Assembly: GCA_024213275.1 (NCBI GenBank)
Contig: JANAVG010000017.1
Coordinates: 54,589-118,588 of the forward strand
Length of the DNA: 64,000 nt
Origin: Rossellomorea sp. BNER
GTDB taxonomy: Bacteria > Bacillota > Bacilli > Bacillales > Bacillaceae_B
Direction of reading: 5' to 3'
Each line of letters opens with the position of its first letter. Position 1 is the stretch's first letter. This document shows, piece after piece, positions 33,211 through 43,440 of the stretch. Position numbers and translations under genes: made by a program. A model generated the notes under the pieces. That model was not told the origin of the DNA, made no database searches, and was given only the letters and a program-made list of their open reading frames with translations.

Positions 33211-34560
33211 TTAGGAAGCTGCTTCCGGCTTCGTTATTTGCTGTGAGTGTGCATGGTTTTCATTAAGTTGTTTCAGTTTTCGCACTTCAATATATTTGAT
33301 TTGGTGATCTTCCATAATTTTCACCTTGAATTCGAATGTATCGAATGAAAGTGTATCACCTTGTTTGGCTTCATAGTTTTCGGTTAGGACCCAACCACCA
33401 ATCGTATCAATATCTTCATCATTAATATTAATACCTAGCAGGTCGTTAACTTCAGAGACGAGAACTTTACCATCAATGATAAAATGATCCTCTTTAACCT
33501 TTCGAACTAACGGAACTTCATCCATATCAAATTCATCCCGGATTTCTCCTACGATTTCTTCGATAATATCTTCTACTGTCACGAGTCCTGATGTACCACC
33601 GTATTCATCCATCAGAATGGACATGTGAATTCGTTCTCTTTGCATTTTTAAGAGCAATTCGTGTATCGGGATTGTATCTATGACCCGGATAATCGGGCGA
33701 ACATATCCTTCAATTGTTTTCTTTGGGATCTCTTTTTGGATGAGGTCCGTAAAGATTTCTTTTACATTAATCAATCCGATGATATGATCTTTATCACCAT
33801 CAATGACAGGATATCGTGTGTATTTCTCTACTTTAGCTATATTAAGAAATTCTTCGAGGTTGTCGTCTTTTGAAAAAGAGATAATTTCTGTTCTGGGAAC
33901 CATAATTTCTTTTGCAATTCGATTGTCAAACTCGAAAATTTTATTTACATATTTAAATTCAGATTGGTTAATTTCACCACTTTTATAGCTTTCTGATAAA
34001 ATAATTCGTAATTCTTCTTCAGAATGAGCTAGTTCATGTTCGGATACGGCTTTAAGTCCAAAGAATCTTGTAATGATTCTTGCCGAGCCATTTAATGTCC
34101 AAATAAATGGATACATGATTTTATAAAACCAAATTAGTGGCTTAGAAAATAAGAGGGTGATAGCCTCTGCTTTTTGAATCGCTAGTGTTTTCGGAGCTAA
34201 CTCACCAATGACGACGTGTAAAAAGGTAATGACCGTAAAGGCAATACCAATTGAGATTGCGTGGGATAATGAAGCAGATATCCCTAATTCATCAAATAAA
34301 GGATGTAATAAATCAGCAATTGCAGGCTCCCCTAACCACCCTAAACCAAGGGCTGTAAGAGTAATCCCGAGTTGACATGCTGAAAGGTACTCATCCAAGC
34401 TGGTAATCACTTTCTTTGCTGAGAATGCATTCCTCTTTCCTTCCTCAAGTAATTGATCGATTCGAGAACTACGAATTTTCACAATAGCAAATTCAGAAGC
34501 TACAAAGAATGCTGTTAAAGCAATTAATAAAGCGACAAGCACCAAACTAAATATGTCCAA
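33211..34560 (-). CDS. CNNM/CorC-family (hemolysin-like) protein, paralogue 1
   Basis: This is a 449-residue membrane protein: a DUF21/CNNM transmembrane domain (residues 1-190, four segments), a CBS pair (about 205-330, [21 protein letters not shown], then [20 protein letters not shown]) and a C-terminal CorC_HlyC domain (about 345-430). Relatives in B. subtilis include YhdP (MpfA), which protects against high Mg2+, probably by export. It starts at TTG 34560 with AAGGA 6 nt upstream. It is closely similar in sequence to the next gene, indicating a tandem duplication, and both follow mgtE. Confidence 0.85.
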   Translation of the reverse strand: MDIFSLVLVALLIALTAFFVASEFAIVKIRSSRIDQLLEEGKRNAFSAKKVITSLDEYLSACQLGITLTALGLGWLGEPAIADLLHPLFDELGISASLSHAISIGIAFTVITFLHVVIGELAPKTLAIQKAEAITLLFSKPLIWFYKIMYPFIWTLNGSARIITRFFGLKAVSEHELAHSEEELRIILSESYKSGEINQSEFKYVNKIFEFDNRIAKEIMVPRTEIISFSKDDNLEEFLNIAKVEKYTRYPVIDGDKDHIIGLINVKEIFTDLIQKEIPKKTIEGYVRPIIRVIDTIPIHELLLKMQRERIHMSILMDEYGGTSGLVTVEDIIEEIVGEIRDEFDMDEVPLVRKVKEDHFIIDGKVLVSEVNDLLGININDEDIDTIGGWVLTENYEAKQGDTLSFDTFEFKVKIMEDHQIKYIEVRKLKQLNENHAHSQQITKPEAAS

Positions 34561-34610
34561 TAAGTTTCCTTGACCCGCAATGCGAGTAAGGAGTCACCTC
34601 CTGTGGGTTT
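34561..34610 (-). promoter_or_regulatory. Structured 5' leader of CNNM paralogue 1
   Basis: On the minus strand an ideal Shine-Dalgarno block, AGGAGGTGACTCC, lies ~34 nt before the start, followed by a hairpin (CCTTACTCGCA paired with TGCGGGTCAAGG) and then AAACTTATTG. Either the hairpin shortens the effective distance to about 10 nt, or the AAGGA at the hairpin foot is the true RBS. GGAGGTGACT also occurs ahead of paralogue 2. Confidence 0.45.
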
Positions 34611-34764
34611 GAAAAAAATATTTATCTTAAAAACTATTAATATAGTTTAGATAATTATAAGGAAAATGTAACCTGTCAGTCAAACCTTCCTCCTTGATTT
34701 GAATTTAATATATTTTATTAATTGTAAAATATGTGGAGTTTTGCTTTGATTTAGTAATAATTAA

Positions 34765-34862
34765 GAGGTCGACTCGAAAAGTGCTCAGTCCACATATTCA
34801 TATTCGGATCATTTCACCTGAATATGAATATGTGGTTGTTAACACTCTAATGAATCAACCTC
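34765..34862. terminator. Long inverted repeat after CNNM paralogue 2
   Basis: A perfect 16-bp inner stem (CCACATATTCATATTC at 34,790-34,805 with its complement at 34,820-34,835) extends outward imperfectly to GAGGT...ACCTC ends. It lies 30 bp beyond the stop of the leftward gene and should end or stabilise that mRNA. Confidence 0.7.
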
Positions 34863-34891
34863 AGATATAGGATCTTTGCTTAATGATTATG

Positions 34892-36208
34892 TCATTCCTT
34901 CTTTATTTCTACATAGATAATATGATGACCTTCCATTTCTTTTGCCGTAAATGTGAACCCTTCTGAAGCGATGGTATCACCTTGGATTAAATCGTATTTT
35001 TGCGTGAGCATCCAACCGCCGATCGTATCAACATCTTCATCAGAAAGACTTGTTCCAAGAAGGTCGTTTATTTGGCTGATAAGTAATTTAGCATCAATTA
35101 AATAATGATTTTCGGCTATTTTTTGTACGAGTGGGAGCTCATCAATATCAAATTCGTCTCGGATTTCACCGACAATTTCCTCTAAGATGTCTTCCACCGT
35201 TACAATTCCAGCTGTTCCACCATACTCATCTATAAGTACAGCCATGTGCATTCGTTCTTTCTGCATTTTAAGAAGCAAATCATGAATGGGAATGGTTTCA
35301 ATTACTCGAATAATAGGCTTAATATAATGGTTAAGTGGTTCTTCTTCTGGACAATGATTCCTTAAACAGTCCGTCAGAATTTCTTTAATGTTAATAACAC
35401 CTTCAATGGAATCCTTATCACCGTTTGTAACAGGGTAACGAGTGTAGCCTTCCGTTTTTACCGTATCTAAAATGATCTTTAACGGAGTATCTTTTTCAAG
35501 GCTAACCATTTCCATCCGGGGAACCATAATTTCTTTGGCTACACGATTATCGAATTCAAAAATCTTATTGACATATTTAAACTCTGATTGATTAATTTCG
35601 CCGCTTTCATAGCTTTCTGAAAGGATGATTCGCAATTCTTCTTCAGAGTGCGCCACTTCATGCTCTGACACCCCTTTGATCCCGAACAAGCTTGTTATCG
35701 CACGTGCTGATCCGTTAAGAGCCCATATGGCTGGGTACATAATTCGGTAAAACCAGATTAAAGGCTTTGCCGTAAGCAAGGAAATGGTTTCTGCCTTTTG
35801 GATAGCAAATGTTTTAGGTGCAAGTTCACCAACGACTACATGTAAGAATGTAATCACTGTAAAAGCAATGATAAAAGCAATAATATGTGAAGCAGAGGAA
35901 GGAATGTTTAAAGTATCAAAAATGGGATTCAATAGGACCACAATGGTGGGTTCCCCTAACCATCCAAGCCCTAAGGCGGTAATGGTAATCCCTAACTGAC
36001 AGGCAGAAAGATATCCATCAAGATTATGAATAACCTTTTGAGCAGCTAAGGCTTTTTGGTTTCCTTCCGATACTAATTGGTCAATCCTTGATCCCCTTAT
36101 TTTGACTATGGCAAATTCGGAGGCTACAAAAAAAGCAGTTAAAGCAATTAGAATAACAACAAGGAATAATTTCAAAGTAATCAATGGTATAAGGCATAAG
36201 TTATCCAT
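34892..36208 (-). CDS. CNNM/CorC-family (hemolysin-like) protein, paralogue 2
   Basis: This 438-residue protein has the same layout as its neighbour: CNNM membrane domain, CBS pair ([42 protein letters not shown]) and CorC_HlyC. Identity is high through the membrane and CBS domains and drops at the C-terminal end, so the copies are not recent. By alignment, the start may be TTG at 36172 ([10 protein letters not shown]) rather than ATG 36208; neither has a close RBS, and GGGAGGTGACT lies further upstream. It is separated by 88 bp from mgtE and probably cotranscribed with it. Confidence 0.83.
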   Translation of the reverse strand: MDNLCLIPLITLKLFLVVILIALTAFFVASEFAIVKIRGSRIDQLVSEGNQKALAAQKVIHNLDGYLSACQLGITITALGLGWLGEPTIVVLLNPIFDTLNIPSSASHIIAFIIAFTVITFLHVVVGELAPKTFAIQKAETISLLTAKPLIWFYRIMYPAIWALNGSARAITSLFGIKGVSEHEVAHSEEELRIILSESYESGEINQSEFKYVNKIFEFDNRVAKEIMVPRMEMVSLEKDTPLKIILDTVKTEGYTRYPVTNGDKDSIEGVINIKEILTDCLRNHCPEEEPLNHYIKPIIRVIETIPIHDLLLKMQKERMHMAVLIDEYGGTAGIVTVEDILEEIVGEIRDEFDIDELPLVQKIAENHYLIDAKLLISQINDLLGTSLSDEDVDTIGGWMLTQKYDLIQGDTIASEGFTFTAKEMEGHHIIYVEIKKE

Positions 36209-36296
36209 TCAAAGAATGAACTAAAAGCCCTAGTCACCTCCCGTCCAAAGAAATCTTTCTGTTATGATTCCCTATTCTCCATTAAGTAATCGGATA

Positions 36297-37655
36297 TTAC
36301 ATGAGAAGATGGATGAAGTAGGAGGCAATTCCGAAATAGGTTAGTAATGAAAGGATATCATTTATAGTTGTAATCAACGGACCTGATGCAACAGCAGGGT
36401 CAATATTTATTTTATAAAGAATTAACGGAATAATGGTTCCAGCCATTGTACCAATAATTAATGTGATGAAAAGAGAAGCTCCTACGACAAAGCCAAGGAT
36501 GGCACTTCCTTGCCACACATAAGCAATAATACTAATCAATAGAGCACAGGTAATTCCAATGATGATGGCGACTCCAAACTCTCGGCTGATTAATCGAATC
36601 ACGGTTTTCATATCAATGTCTCTTGAAGCCAAGCCCCTTACTACTACTGCCAGTGACTGTGTTCCAGTATTTCCAGTCATACCTGCTATCATTGGCATGA
36701 AGAATGCGAGGGCAACTACCTTAGAAAGGGTTTCTTCAAAAGAAGAAATAATGCTTCCTGAAACGAGTCCGATAAACAGCAGTAATACAAGCCAAGGAAG
36801 TCGACGATATGCAGCGATAAGGGGTTTGGTTTCAAAATCGATACTTTTACCAGAAGCCGAAAGTTTCTCAATATCTTCATTAGCTTCTTGAATGACGACA
36901 TCAATAATATCATCCACTGTAATGATTCCTTTTAAAACGTCATCATCATTAACTACAGGAATGGCTAGGAAATCATAACGTTCAATCATACGGGCAACTT
37001 CTTCTTGGTCCATTAAAAGAGGTACTGAGATGATTCGTTCAAACATAATGTTTTGAATGGTATCGTTCATATCCGCTAACAGTAAGTCACGATAAGAGAC
37101 AACCCCCACTAGCTTCCTATTTTCATCAATTACATATAAATAGTTTATCGTTTCGGCAAATTCTGCAAATGTCTTTAACTTATCTACCGCTTCACGAACA
37201 TTATAGTAATGACGGATCCAGACAAAACGATTGGTCATTAATCGACCGGCTGTCTCCGCAGGATAGGCCATCATATCTTGAACAATGGAAGATTCCTCTT
37301 TTTTCATAGCTGACAAAAATTGCTTAATTTTCTCAGGTGACATTTGGTCTAATAATGAGGCAATATCATCATTATCCATATCATCGAGTACTTTCCCTGA
37401 TTTTTCCTTCCCCAATTTTTGAAGAGCGCTGATTTGATCATCCTGTGAAAGTTCCTGAATCATATCAGCCAGTGTGGGGATGCTTAATTGAAGTAGAAAC
37501 TTTATTTTGTAATCTTCAGGTAGGTTTGTATAAATAATGGCCATATCATAGGGATGCAATTGATCTAAAATGGTTTGGATTTCCGTCTTTTTTCCTTCTT
37601 TTAAGGTATTTAGTATGAGAATCGTAATTTGGTCTTCTGTTAAAGACGTTATCAT
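36297..37655 (-). CDS. mgtE: Magnesium transporter MgtE
   Basis: This 452-residue Mg2+ channel has an N-terminal helical MgtE_N domain (residues 1-130), a CBS pair (about 135-255) and a five-helix pore domain (about 285-452) with the signature MTGNTGTQSLAVVVRGLA. The cytoplasmic domains sense Mg2+ and close the pore. No M-box riboswitch could be recognised in the ~150 bp upstream, unlike B. subtilis mgtE. Being followed by two CNNM genes suggests a joint import/export unit for Mg2+. Confidence 0.93.
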   Translation of the reverse strand: MITSLTEDQITILILNTLKEGKKTEIQTILDQLHPYDMAIIYTNLPEDYKIKFLLQLSIPTLADMIQELSQDDQISALQKLGKEKSGKVLDDMDNDDIASLLDQMSPEKIKQFLSAMKKEESSIVQDMMAYPAETAGRLMTNRFVWIRHYYNVREAVDKLKTFAEFAETINYLYVIDENRKLVGVVSYRDLLLADMNDTIQNIMFERIISVPLLMDQEEVARMIERYDFLAIPVVNDDDVLKGIITVDDIIDVVIQEANEDIEKLSASGKSIDFETKPLIAAYRRLPWLVLLLFIGLVSGSIISSFEETLSKVVALAFFMPMIAGMTGNTGTQSLAVVVRGLASRDIDMKTVIRLISREFGVAIIIGITCALLISIIAYVWQGSAILGFVVGASLFITLIIGTMAGTIIPLILYKINIDPAVASGPLITTINDILSLLTYFGIASYFIHLLM

Positions 37656-37808
37656 TTGCAGTCCTCCCTACTTTTCTTTCTTAAACATTTCCTATTATAG
37701 CCGAATGTTATTTTATAAAAAAACTTAAATTTTTTACTTATTTTGCCTACATTTGATAAAATGACTCTATATATCCTTTTGTTAGTTGTTACGGTTGGAG
37801 GTAGGGGA

Positions 37809-38582
37809 ATGAAGCAAAATGGAGAAATTCGAAATATTATATACATCCATGAAAATGCAGATAAGAAGTATGTATTGTCTTATGGGATTGAATTCTTTGA
37901 GTTCGCGAGAAATTTACCATTTAAGCTAAATAATTTGTTATTGCTAAATCATCAGTATGACCATGGGTCTTTTAATATGCACACATTATTAGAATTTGTC
38001 GAATCAGACAAGATCCAGAAGCTTGCTCATGATGATATTTATGGATATGGAGATTTTTGTTGGATTGATTTCGAGGAAGAAGCAGGAGTGGATGAACTTG
38101 ATGGTCAGGAACTTGCGGAACTTCTTTATTTAGGCCATACAAAACAACATCTTCATCCCCCTTTCTATTCTAAATTAAACAATCAATTTGTCTATTTAGC
38201 TCATGACGATGGGTGGTTCAACAAGACCTATTATCGAAATCTAAATGATTTTTATTCTATGCTTGGGTCCGCAGTCGCTTATAAACTAAGTCATTTGAAA
38301 GGGCAAAAGTTGTTTTTTGGATTGAAGAAGGGGAAGAACTATCCCTCGATTTCCAAAGAAGTACTCTATTCTTTCAAGGATAAAATGAAAGAAGGAATGG
38401 TCCTCTCAATAGAAAAAAGTATACAAAGCAGAGGGAAGATTGAAATTCCAATATGGGTAATTGGCGATTATTTGAATATGGACGCCATGTATGATGATTA
38501 TGAAGCAGCGATAAAAACTCCAGCAGATGGCTTTTTAGTTTTTGATCGGAAGACGAGTGAATGGAGTACTTTACTAAAGTAG
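37809..38582 (+). CDS. Conserved hypothetical protein ahead of sfsA
   Basis: This 257-residue soluble protein begins MKQNGEIRNIIYIHENADKK. It is rich in aromatic and acidic residues, with no membrane segment or recognised motif. ATG 37809 is preceded by GGAGG at 37,797-37,801; the longer open frame upstream reads through the promoter. sfsA begins 19 bp after its stop, so the two form an operon. I do not recognise the family. Confidence 0.7.
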   Translation: MKQNGEIRNIIYIHENADKKYVLSYGIEFFEFARNLPFKLNNLLLLNHQYDHGSFNMHTLLEFVESDKIQKLAHDDIYGYGDFCWIDFEEEAGVDELDGQELAELLYLGHTKQHLHPPFYSKLNNQFVYLAHDDGWFNKTYYRNLNDFYSMLGSAVAYKLSHLKGQKLFFGLKKGKNYPSISKEVLYSFKDKMKEGMVLSIEKSIQSRGKIEIPIWVIGDYLNMDAMYDDYEAAIKTPADGFLVFDRKTSEWSTLLK

Positions 38583-38601
38583 ATGAGGAAGGAAGAGATG
38601 A

Positions 38602-39327
38602 ATGATTGAACTGTCATTTCAACAAAATCTTGTACAGGCAATCTTCCTCAGGCGAGTAAATCGATTCATTCTTGAGTGTGAGCTGTCCTCTGGAGAAATA
38701 GTAGATGTACATTTAGCTGACCCTGGCCGGTTAAAGGAAATTTTACTACCACAAGTAGAAATTTGGTTAGAGAAAGCCAAAAATCCAAATCGGAAAACAA
38801 AGTGGACAGCTGTTATGTGCAGGGTACCTGAGGGAGAAGGGTATGTCTCACTGAATACATTGTACCCTAACCAATTGGTTTTGAAAGCATTTCAAATGAA
38901 TGCACTTAGTGAGTTTGATCATTGGGTATACGAACGAGCAGAGTTCAAAGTGGGGTCATCTAGGTTTGACTTTCTGTTACAGGAGAAAAAAGGAACTCGG
39001 AAAATGCTTGTAGAAGTGAAAAGTGTAACATTGGTCGATAACGATGTTGCCTTATTTCCTGATGCAGTGACTGCAAGAGGGGCTCGTCATGTATCTGAAC
39101 TACGGCATCTCCAAAAAGAAAATGCTTTCGAGACAAGTGTTTTATTCATCGTTCAAAGAAACGATGCGAAGAAGATTCTGCCTGCTTCCCATATTGACCC
39201 CCAATTTTCAAAGGCCATGATGGAAGCTGCTCGTGAAGGCGTATCATTTCACGGACGCTCCTGCGAAGTAACACCCAACGGAATAACCCTTGGAGAATCA
39301 ATACCAGTATACCCATCAACGCACTAA
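38602..39327 (+). CDS. sfsA: SfsA-family protein (putative DNA/RNA nuclease)
   Basis: This 241-residue protein matches the usual SfsA length. Conserved blocks are the N-terminal OB-like part with VHLADPGRLKEIL, SRFDFLL and the nuclease-like VEVKSVTLV followed by LFPDAVTARGARHV, where Glu and Lys of EVK are the PD-(D/E)xK-type residues. It was first described as a sugar-fermentation stimulation factor; a nuclease role is proposed. The RBS GGAAGAG is near the ATG. Confidence 0.9.
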   Translation: MIELSFQQNLVQAIFLRRVNRFILECELSSGEIVDVHLADPGRLKEILLPQVEIWLEKAKNPNRKTKWTAVMCRVPEGEGYVSLNTLYPNQLVLKAFQMNALSEFDHWVYERAEFKVGSSRFDFLLQEKKGTRKMLVEVKSVTLVDNDVALFPDAVTARGARHVSELRHLQKENAFETSVLFIVQRNDAKKILPASHIDPQFSKAMMEAAREGVSFHGRSCEVTPNGITLGESIPVYPSTH

Positions 39328-39331
39328 AGCA

Positions 39332-39412
39332 CTGCGGGACGGTCCTCGAACGGTTTAACGCGGTGAAGCCAAGCGGGACGGTTCTCGATTGCTTTAAAGC
39401 ATTAGAGAGCAG
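39332..39412. repeat. GGGACGG hairpin family, double half-copy
   Basis: Two direct half-units (GCGGGACGGTCCTCGAACGG and GCGGGACGGTTCTCGATTGC) lie in tandem, with TTTAAAGCATTAGAG after the second. It sits between convergent genes and belongs to the family seen intact at 47,732 and 50,424. Confidence 0.6.
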
Positions 39413-39419
39413 CCCCTTT

Positions 39420-40502
39420 TTAATTGTATTTTGCTATAAGTCTACGATTAAAGAAGTTTTTAAGTTTCCATTGCCATTTTCCGTAAGAAGAATATTTTCC
39501 GTATGTAAGAAATCCTTCTTTATCACCTGCAGACATAATCGAGAGGTTATGAATTCCTGGCTTATATGAAGTAAGGGTTTTTCCTTCGATAAGATGATGA
39601 ATATTTTCCCATAGGAATGGTCCTTGTTTAACTCCATTTCCTTCATTTCTCGACGTATCAGGATGCTTCATAATCGAGGAGCAACTTCCTACACCAAAGA
39701 CATTTTCTTTAGAAACACTTTGAAGGGTTGGGTGTGTAAGGAGAAATCCTTTATCATCGACCTTTAAAGGACTACTTTTAAATAATTTTGGAGCACTTGG
39801 TTCACCCAAATCGATAAGGTGACTAAAGGGAATTTCTTGATCATCTTCTGTATAAACAAAGGTTTCACCAACACTCCTCACTTTGGAAAAAATCCATTGC
39901 AGTCCTTTTTTCTGTGCAAATGATGAAATTTTCCTGGAGGTTTTGGAGCCAGCCTCCTCTAGTGAAGCAGAGTGAATAAACGTAACATTTGGCTCGGCTT
40001 TTTGATGTTTCTTTTTCCAGGCAAGTATGGAAAGACCTATTTCAATTCCTTCAATACTATCCCCAATGATCACTGGATTTTCACCTTCCCGCAGCACATC
40101 GAATTTCTCTGGAAACAAATGATGTGGTTTAATCACTTCGCTTTTATACTTTAATCCATCAACGAAATCTAAGGTGTTTTTTGACCCGATATTAAATGAA
40201 ATAATATCATAAGACTGAATATGCCCTTGATCTGTAAGAATGACCTGCTGATGAGGATCTATCGAAAGAATAGTCCCTTCGACCAATGAAGCTTTTGATC
40301 TCTGACAAAGCTGTTCAAGATCGACTCTACATTCCTCTACAGCATAAATACCTTCTATATACCCTGCGGACATATCAGAATTGTATTGATACTTTGAATT
40401 AGAGATCAACACCCAATTCGTATCAGGGTGTCTTTCTTTTTGCAATTGATTTAAACAATAGAGATGGGAGTAGCCGCTCCCTACAAGAACAACTGTTTTC
40501 AT
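39420..40502 (-). CDS. FAD-dependent pyridine nucleotide-type oxidoreductase
   Basis: This 360-residue protein has the N-terminal dinucleotide motif VVLVGSGYSHLYCLNQL (a GxGxxH variant, as in SelD-fused and NDH-2-like proteins) and a second Rossmann segment with VIIGDSIEGIEIGLSIL around residue 143. FGVGSCSSI near the C-terminus is the FAD-binding GD-type region, with Ser in place of the usual Asp. Its electron donor and acceptor are unknown. It is a single leftward gene. Confidence 0.72.
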   Translation of the reverse strand: MKTVVLVGSGYSHLYCLNQLQKERHPDTNWVLISNSKYQYNSDMSAGYIEGIYAVEECRVDLEQLCQRSKASLVEGTILSIDPHQQVILTDQGHIQSYDIISFNIGSKNTLDFVDGLKYKSEVIKPHHLFPEKFDVLREGENPVIIGDSIEGIEIGLSILAWKKKHQKAEPNVTFIHSASLEEAGSKTSRKISSFAQKKGLQWIFSKVRSVGETFVYTEDDQEIPFSHLIDLGEPSAPKLFKSSPLKVDDKGFLLTHPTLQSVSKENVFGVGSCSSIMKHPDTSRNEGNGVKQGPFLWENIHHLIEGKTLTSYKPGIHNLSIMSAGDKEGFLTYGKYSSYGKWQWKLKNFFNRRLIAKYN

Positions 40503-40562
40503 ATGTAACCTCTTCTGCTCATTTTTTCTCAGCGTATCATAAAGGTAGCTACAAGAAAAAAG

Positions 40563-41123
40563 CTAGACCTGAGCCTTGATTAAAGCTTCCCATTCTTCTC
40601 TTAATACGCCCATTCTGATAGAATCATAATATTCTCCGTTATAGTACCGGCACTTTCGCATTCGACCTTCTAATTGCATTCCAATCTTCTCAGCTGCTTT
40701 CATCATTCTTTTATTACCAGACCATGTTGTAATACCAACTCTTGGGATATCTAGGGTTTTAAACAGGTGGTCAACCCAAAGAGAAAGCGCCTCTGTTCCA
40801 TAACCGCCATTCCAATAAGATGGATTGTAAATTCCGATTCCCGCTTCTAACCATTTTGTAGCCTTAAACTCCCAATAATAGGTAACCGTTCCGATAAGTT
40901 CGTTTCCAACAAAAATTCCCAAACGTCGAGTGTCTTCTCCTTTTTCTATTTTTTCTTTCGTTTGTGTAAAGAAAGTGTCAAAGTCCATTTTTTTAAAAGG
41001 AAAATAGGGGGCATCCCACTTTTTCCATTGTGGATCGTCTTCTCCATATGTTAGTTCCCAAAGGACTGAGATATCTTGTACATCTATTTGTTTTAATGTC
41101 ACTTTATTTCCAACTATTTTCAT
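40563..41123 (-). CDS. GNAT acetyltransferase (RimJ/RimL-like)
   Basis: This 186-residue protein begins MKIVGNKVTLKQIDV. The acetyl-CoA-binding region is GIGIYNPSYWNGGYGTEALS (about residues 112-131), where the usual R/Q-x-x-G-x-G/A loop appears as WNGGYGT, and GMQLEGRMRKCRYYNGEYYD is the typical C-terminal block of the RimJ/RimL type. ATG 41123 follows AAAGGGGC; the 60 extra codons upstream lack an RBS. Confidence 0.85.
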   Translation of the reverse strand: MKIVGNKVTLKQIDVQDISVLWELTYGEDDPQWKKWDAPYFPFKKMDFDTFFTQTKEKIEKGEDTRRLGIFVGNELIGTVTYYWEFKATKWLEAGIGIYNPSYWNGGYGTEALSLWVDHLFKTLDIPRVGITTWSGNKRMMKAAEKIGMQLEGRMRKCRYYNGEYYDSIRMGVLREEWEALIKAQV

Positions 41124-41393
41124 GATAAAGCCCCTTTGTTGTTTGAATTTTCTAATTCTATTAAAACATAAATAGATTCGTGAGGTAAGGGTGTCTATTA
41201 ATGGAGAACTAAGGGAGTTATCGCATTTTGTTGAGAAATGCGAATAACTGAGTAGGTGAAGGTTCGGTGGGGAAATAACATTTTCTGAAATAATAAACTT
41301 CAATAAGTATACATTTTACTAACTGAATAAGCATTAGGAAGTAATGAATAGATTTAGTGAGAAATTATATGAAAATAGCGCTTACATGGATAG
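41124..41393. other. Intergenic region between GNAT and SulP genes
   Basis: Divergent control region. Apart from the SulP promoter at its right edge, I see no gene or repeat. Confidence 0.4.
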
Positions 41394-41422
41394 TTGTGTA
41401 TTTTTCAAAATCTAGGTATGAT
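41394..41422 (+). promoter_or_regulatory. Promoter of the SulP gene
   Basis: TTGTGT (41,394-41,399) and TATGAT (41,417-41,422) are 17 bp apart, about 70 bp before the start. Confidence 0.45.
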
Positions 41423-41492
41423 AACTCATGTTTTGGACGGTATCTTTTCTGCGGGAAAAGAAATAAAAAAATGAATGAAAGAGGTGCAGTTA

Positions 41493-42962
41493 TTGATTCA
41501 AAACATTAAAAATGAATGGTTTGGCAATGTAAGAGGGGATATTCTAGCGGGAATCGTCGTAGCGCTGGCTCTTATTCCTGAGGCAATTGCCTTCTCAATT
41601 ATCGCAGGTGTAGATCCGATGGTGGGTCTTTATGCTTCTTTTTGTATTGCGGTTGTTATTGCTTTTGTCGGTGGACGCCCGGCAATGATCTCTGCTGCCA
41701 CTGGAGCGATGGCATTGCTCATGGTAACTTTAGTAGCAGAACACGGACTTCAATATTTATTTGCCGTAACAATCCTTACAGGGATTTTGCAAATTCTATT
41801 TGGAGTTTTTAAACTAGCAAGATTCATGAAGTTTATTCCTAGGTCTGTTATGGTTGGATTTGTAAATGCACTAGCGATTTTGATTTTTATGGCTCAATTA
41901 GAACAATTTGTAGATGCGACATGGGTTATGTACGCTCTTGTTGCAGGAGCTTTAGCGATTATTTATCTATTTCCTAGAATCACGAAAGTAGTTCCATCAC
42001 CACTTGTGGCAATCATTATTATTTCTATAGTGGCTATTACGACAAATGCTGGTGTAAAGACTGTAGGAGACATGGGAGAATTATCTAGTTCTTTACCAAG
42101 CTTCTTCATCCCTAATGTTCCATTTAATTTTGAAACTTTATCAATTATTTTTCCTTATGCATTAGCGTTATCGATAGTAGGATTACTTGAGTCGCTTTTA
42201 ACTTCTTCGATTGTTGATGATATGACAGATACAGCAAGCGATAAGAATAAAGAGTCACGAGGACAAGGGATTGCGAATATTGTTTCAGGTCTATTCGGCG
42301 GTATGGCTGGATGTGCCATGATTGGACAATCTGTCATAAATGTTAAATCAGGGGGAAGAGGGCGTCTTTCAACATTAATAGCTGGACTATTTCTGATGTT
42401 CTTAATTCTTGTTTTAGGGGATCTCGTTGTACAAATCCCAATGGCAGCTCTTGTTGGAGTAATGATCATGGTTTCAATTGGTACGTTTGATTGGGCCTCT
42501 TTGAAAGCTTTGAAGAATGCTCCTGTTTCCGACTCACTTGTTATGCTTGTAACGGTTGTAACAGTTGTAGTAACACATGATCTTTCAAAAGGTGTGTTTG
42601 CGGGAATTATTCTAAGTGCACTATTCTTTGCGGCTAAAATTTCAAAAGTACACGTAACGTCAACCCTTGATCAAGCGGCGGAAAAACGTGTGTACTATGT
42701 AACAGGTCAATTATTCTTTGCTTCTGTAACAGATTTCATTGAAGCATTTGATTATAATGAAAACGTTAGATCTATTGAGATTGATTTATCAAAAGCGCAT
42801 GTTTGGGATGATTCGGGAGTCAATGCTATTGACCGAATTGTACTGAAACTTCGTGCGAATGGGATCGTTGTCAGTCTAAAAGGAGTAAACGAAGAGAGTA
42901 CGCTCCTCATTGACAAACTTGCTGTTCATAATAAAGACGGTGCAAATCTTTCTGGTCATTAA
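41493..42962 (+). CDS. SulP-family anion transporter with STAS domain
   Basis: This 489-residue transporter has 10-12 membrane segments beginning [20 protein letters not shown], the SulP signature, and a C-terminal STAS domain (about residues 400-489). Bacillus relatives are YbaR and YvdB. Family substrates include sulfate, bicarbonate and dicarboxylates; none is fixed here. The start was set at TTG 41493, 6 nt after AGAGGTG; ATG 41475 lies before the RBS. It has its own promoter and terminator. Confidence 0.87.
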   Translation: MIQNIKNEWFGNVRGDILAGIVVALALIPEAIAFSIIAGVDPMVGLYASFCIAVVIAFVGGRPAMISAATGAMALLMVTLVAEHGLQYLFAVTILTGILQILFGVFKLARFMKFIPRSVMVGFVNALAILIFMAQLEQFVDATWVMYALVAGALAIIYLFPRITKVVPSPLVAIIIISIVAITTNAGVKTVGDMGELSSSLPSFFIPNVPFNFETLSIIFPYALALSIVGLLESLLTSSIVDDMTDTASDKNKESRGQGIANIVSGLFGGMAGCAMIGQSVINVKSGGRGRLSTLIAGLFLMFLILVLGDLVVQIPMAALVGVMIMVSIGTFDWASLKALKNAPVSDSLVMLVTVVTVVVTHDLSKGVFAGIILSALFFAAKISKVHVTSTLDQAAEKRVYYVTGQLFFASVTDFIEAFDYNENVRSIEIDLSKAHVWDDSGVNAIDRIVLKLRANGIVVSLKGVNEESTLLIDKLAVHNKDGANLSGH

Positions 42963-42982
42963 ACTAATTCTATAAAATCAAA

Positions 42983-43027
42983 GGTCCGTCCCCGGTCGCG
43001 TTAATGCGGTAAAGGGGCGGGCTTTTT
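42983..43027 (+). terminator. Terminator of the SulP gene (GGGACGG-like)
   Basis: CCGTCCCC (42,986-42,993) pairs with GGGGCGGG (43,014-43,021), with an inner CGCGTTAATGCG hairpin, then CTTTTTTG. The inner part resembles the GGGACGG hairpin family. Confidence 0.8.
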
Positions 43028-43328
43028 TGTTGTATGTGAAATTATAAAATATAAATATGTTAATTGATCCAGCTCAAGGGCTAAAGCTCAGGAAGTCTAA
43101 GCCAAGTCAGTCATGAGCTAAGCGGCACATACTTTTTTGGTTCTTAGTTCAGGGTCTATTAAACAAAAACATTGATCACTCTGAAACTAAGTTTCCATCA
43201 TCTTCCCATGTTTATCCCTCTAGAGTTTAGCCAAATCAAAAGAAGACGTACTTTCCTGAAAATTGACCAGGTGTTTGTTTTTCTTAAGAAGGTTCAAACA
43301 AAAAATACTTCTCCTATTCTTTGTTTTG
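43028..43328. other. Non-coding region ahead of the phosphoesterase promoter
   Basis: No supported gene. A 60-codon frame here lacks an RBS. AGCTCAAGGGCTAAAGCT near 43,071 is a short inverted repeat. Confidence 0.3.
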
Positions 43329-43385
43329 TTAACACGAAGTTAACTAAACATTAAAGGGAAATTAATATCAGTCCATTATGATAAT
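43329..43385 (+). promoter_or_regulatory. Candidate PhoP box and -10 of the phosphoesterase gene
   Basis: TTAACA (43,329), TTAACT (43,340) and TTAAAG (43,351) are hexamers with exact 11-bp spacing, matching the TT(A/T/C)ACA-N5 direct repeats bound by PhoP in Bacillus. A -10-like TATGAT lies at 43,377-43,382, about 20 bp after the last hexamer, a position suited to activation under phosphate starvation. Confidence 0.6.
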
Positions 43386-43440
43386 ATAAGCCACAAAAAA
43401 ACAAGTAATTCCAATTAATTTCACTTTCAAGGGGGAAATC

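Noticed and set aside
37656..37808. M-box riboswitch ahead of mgtE
   Set aside because: The region is short and AT-rich, and I could not find the conserved M-box helices on the minus strand.
41124..41303. 60-residue N-terminal extension of the GNAT protein
   Set aside because: The AAAGGGGC RBS directly precedes ATG 41123, and the extension is unlike GNAT N-termini.
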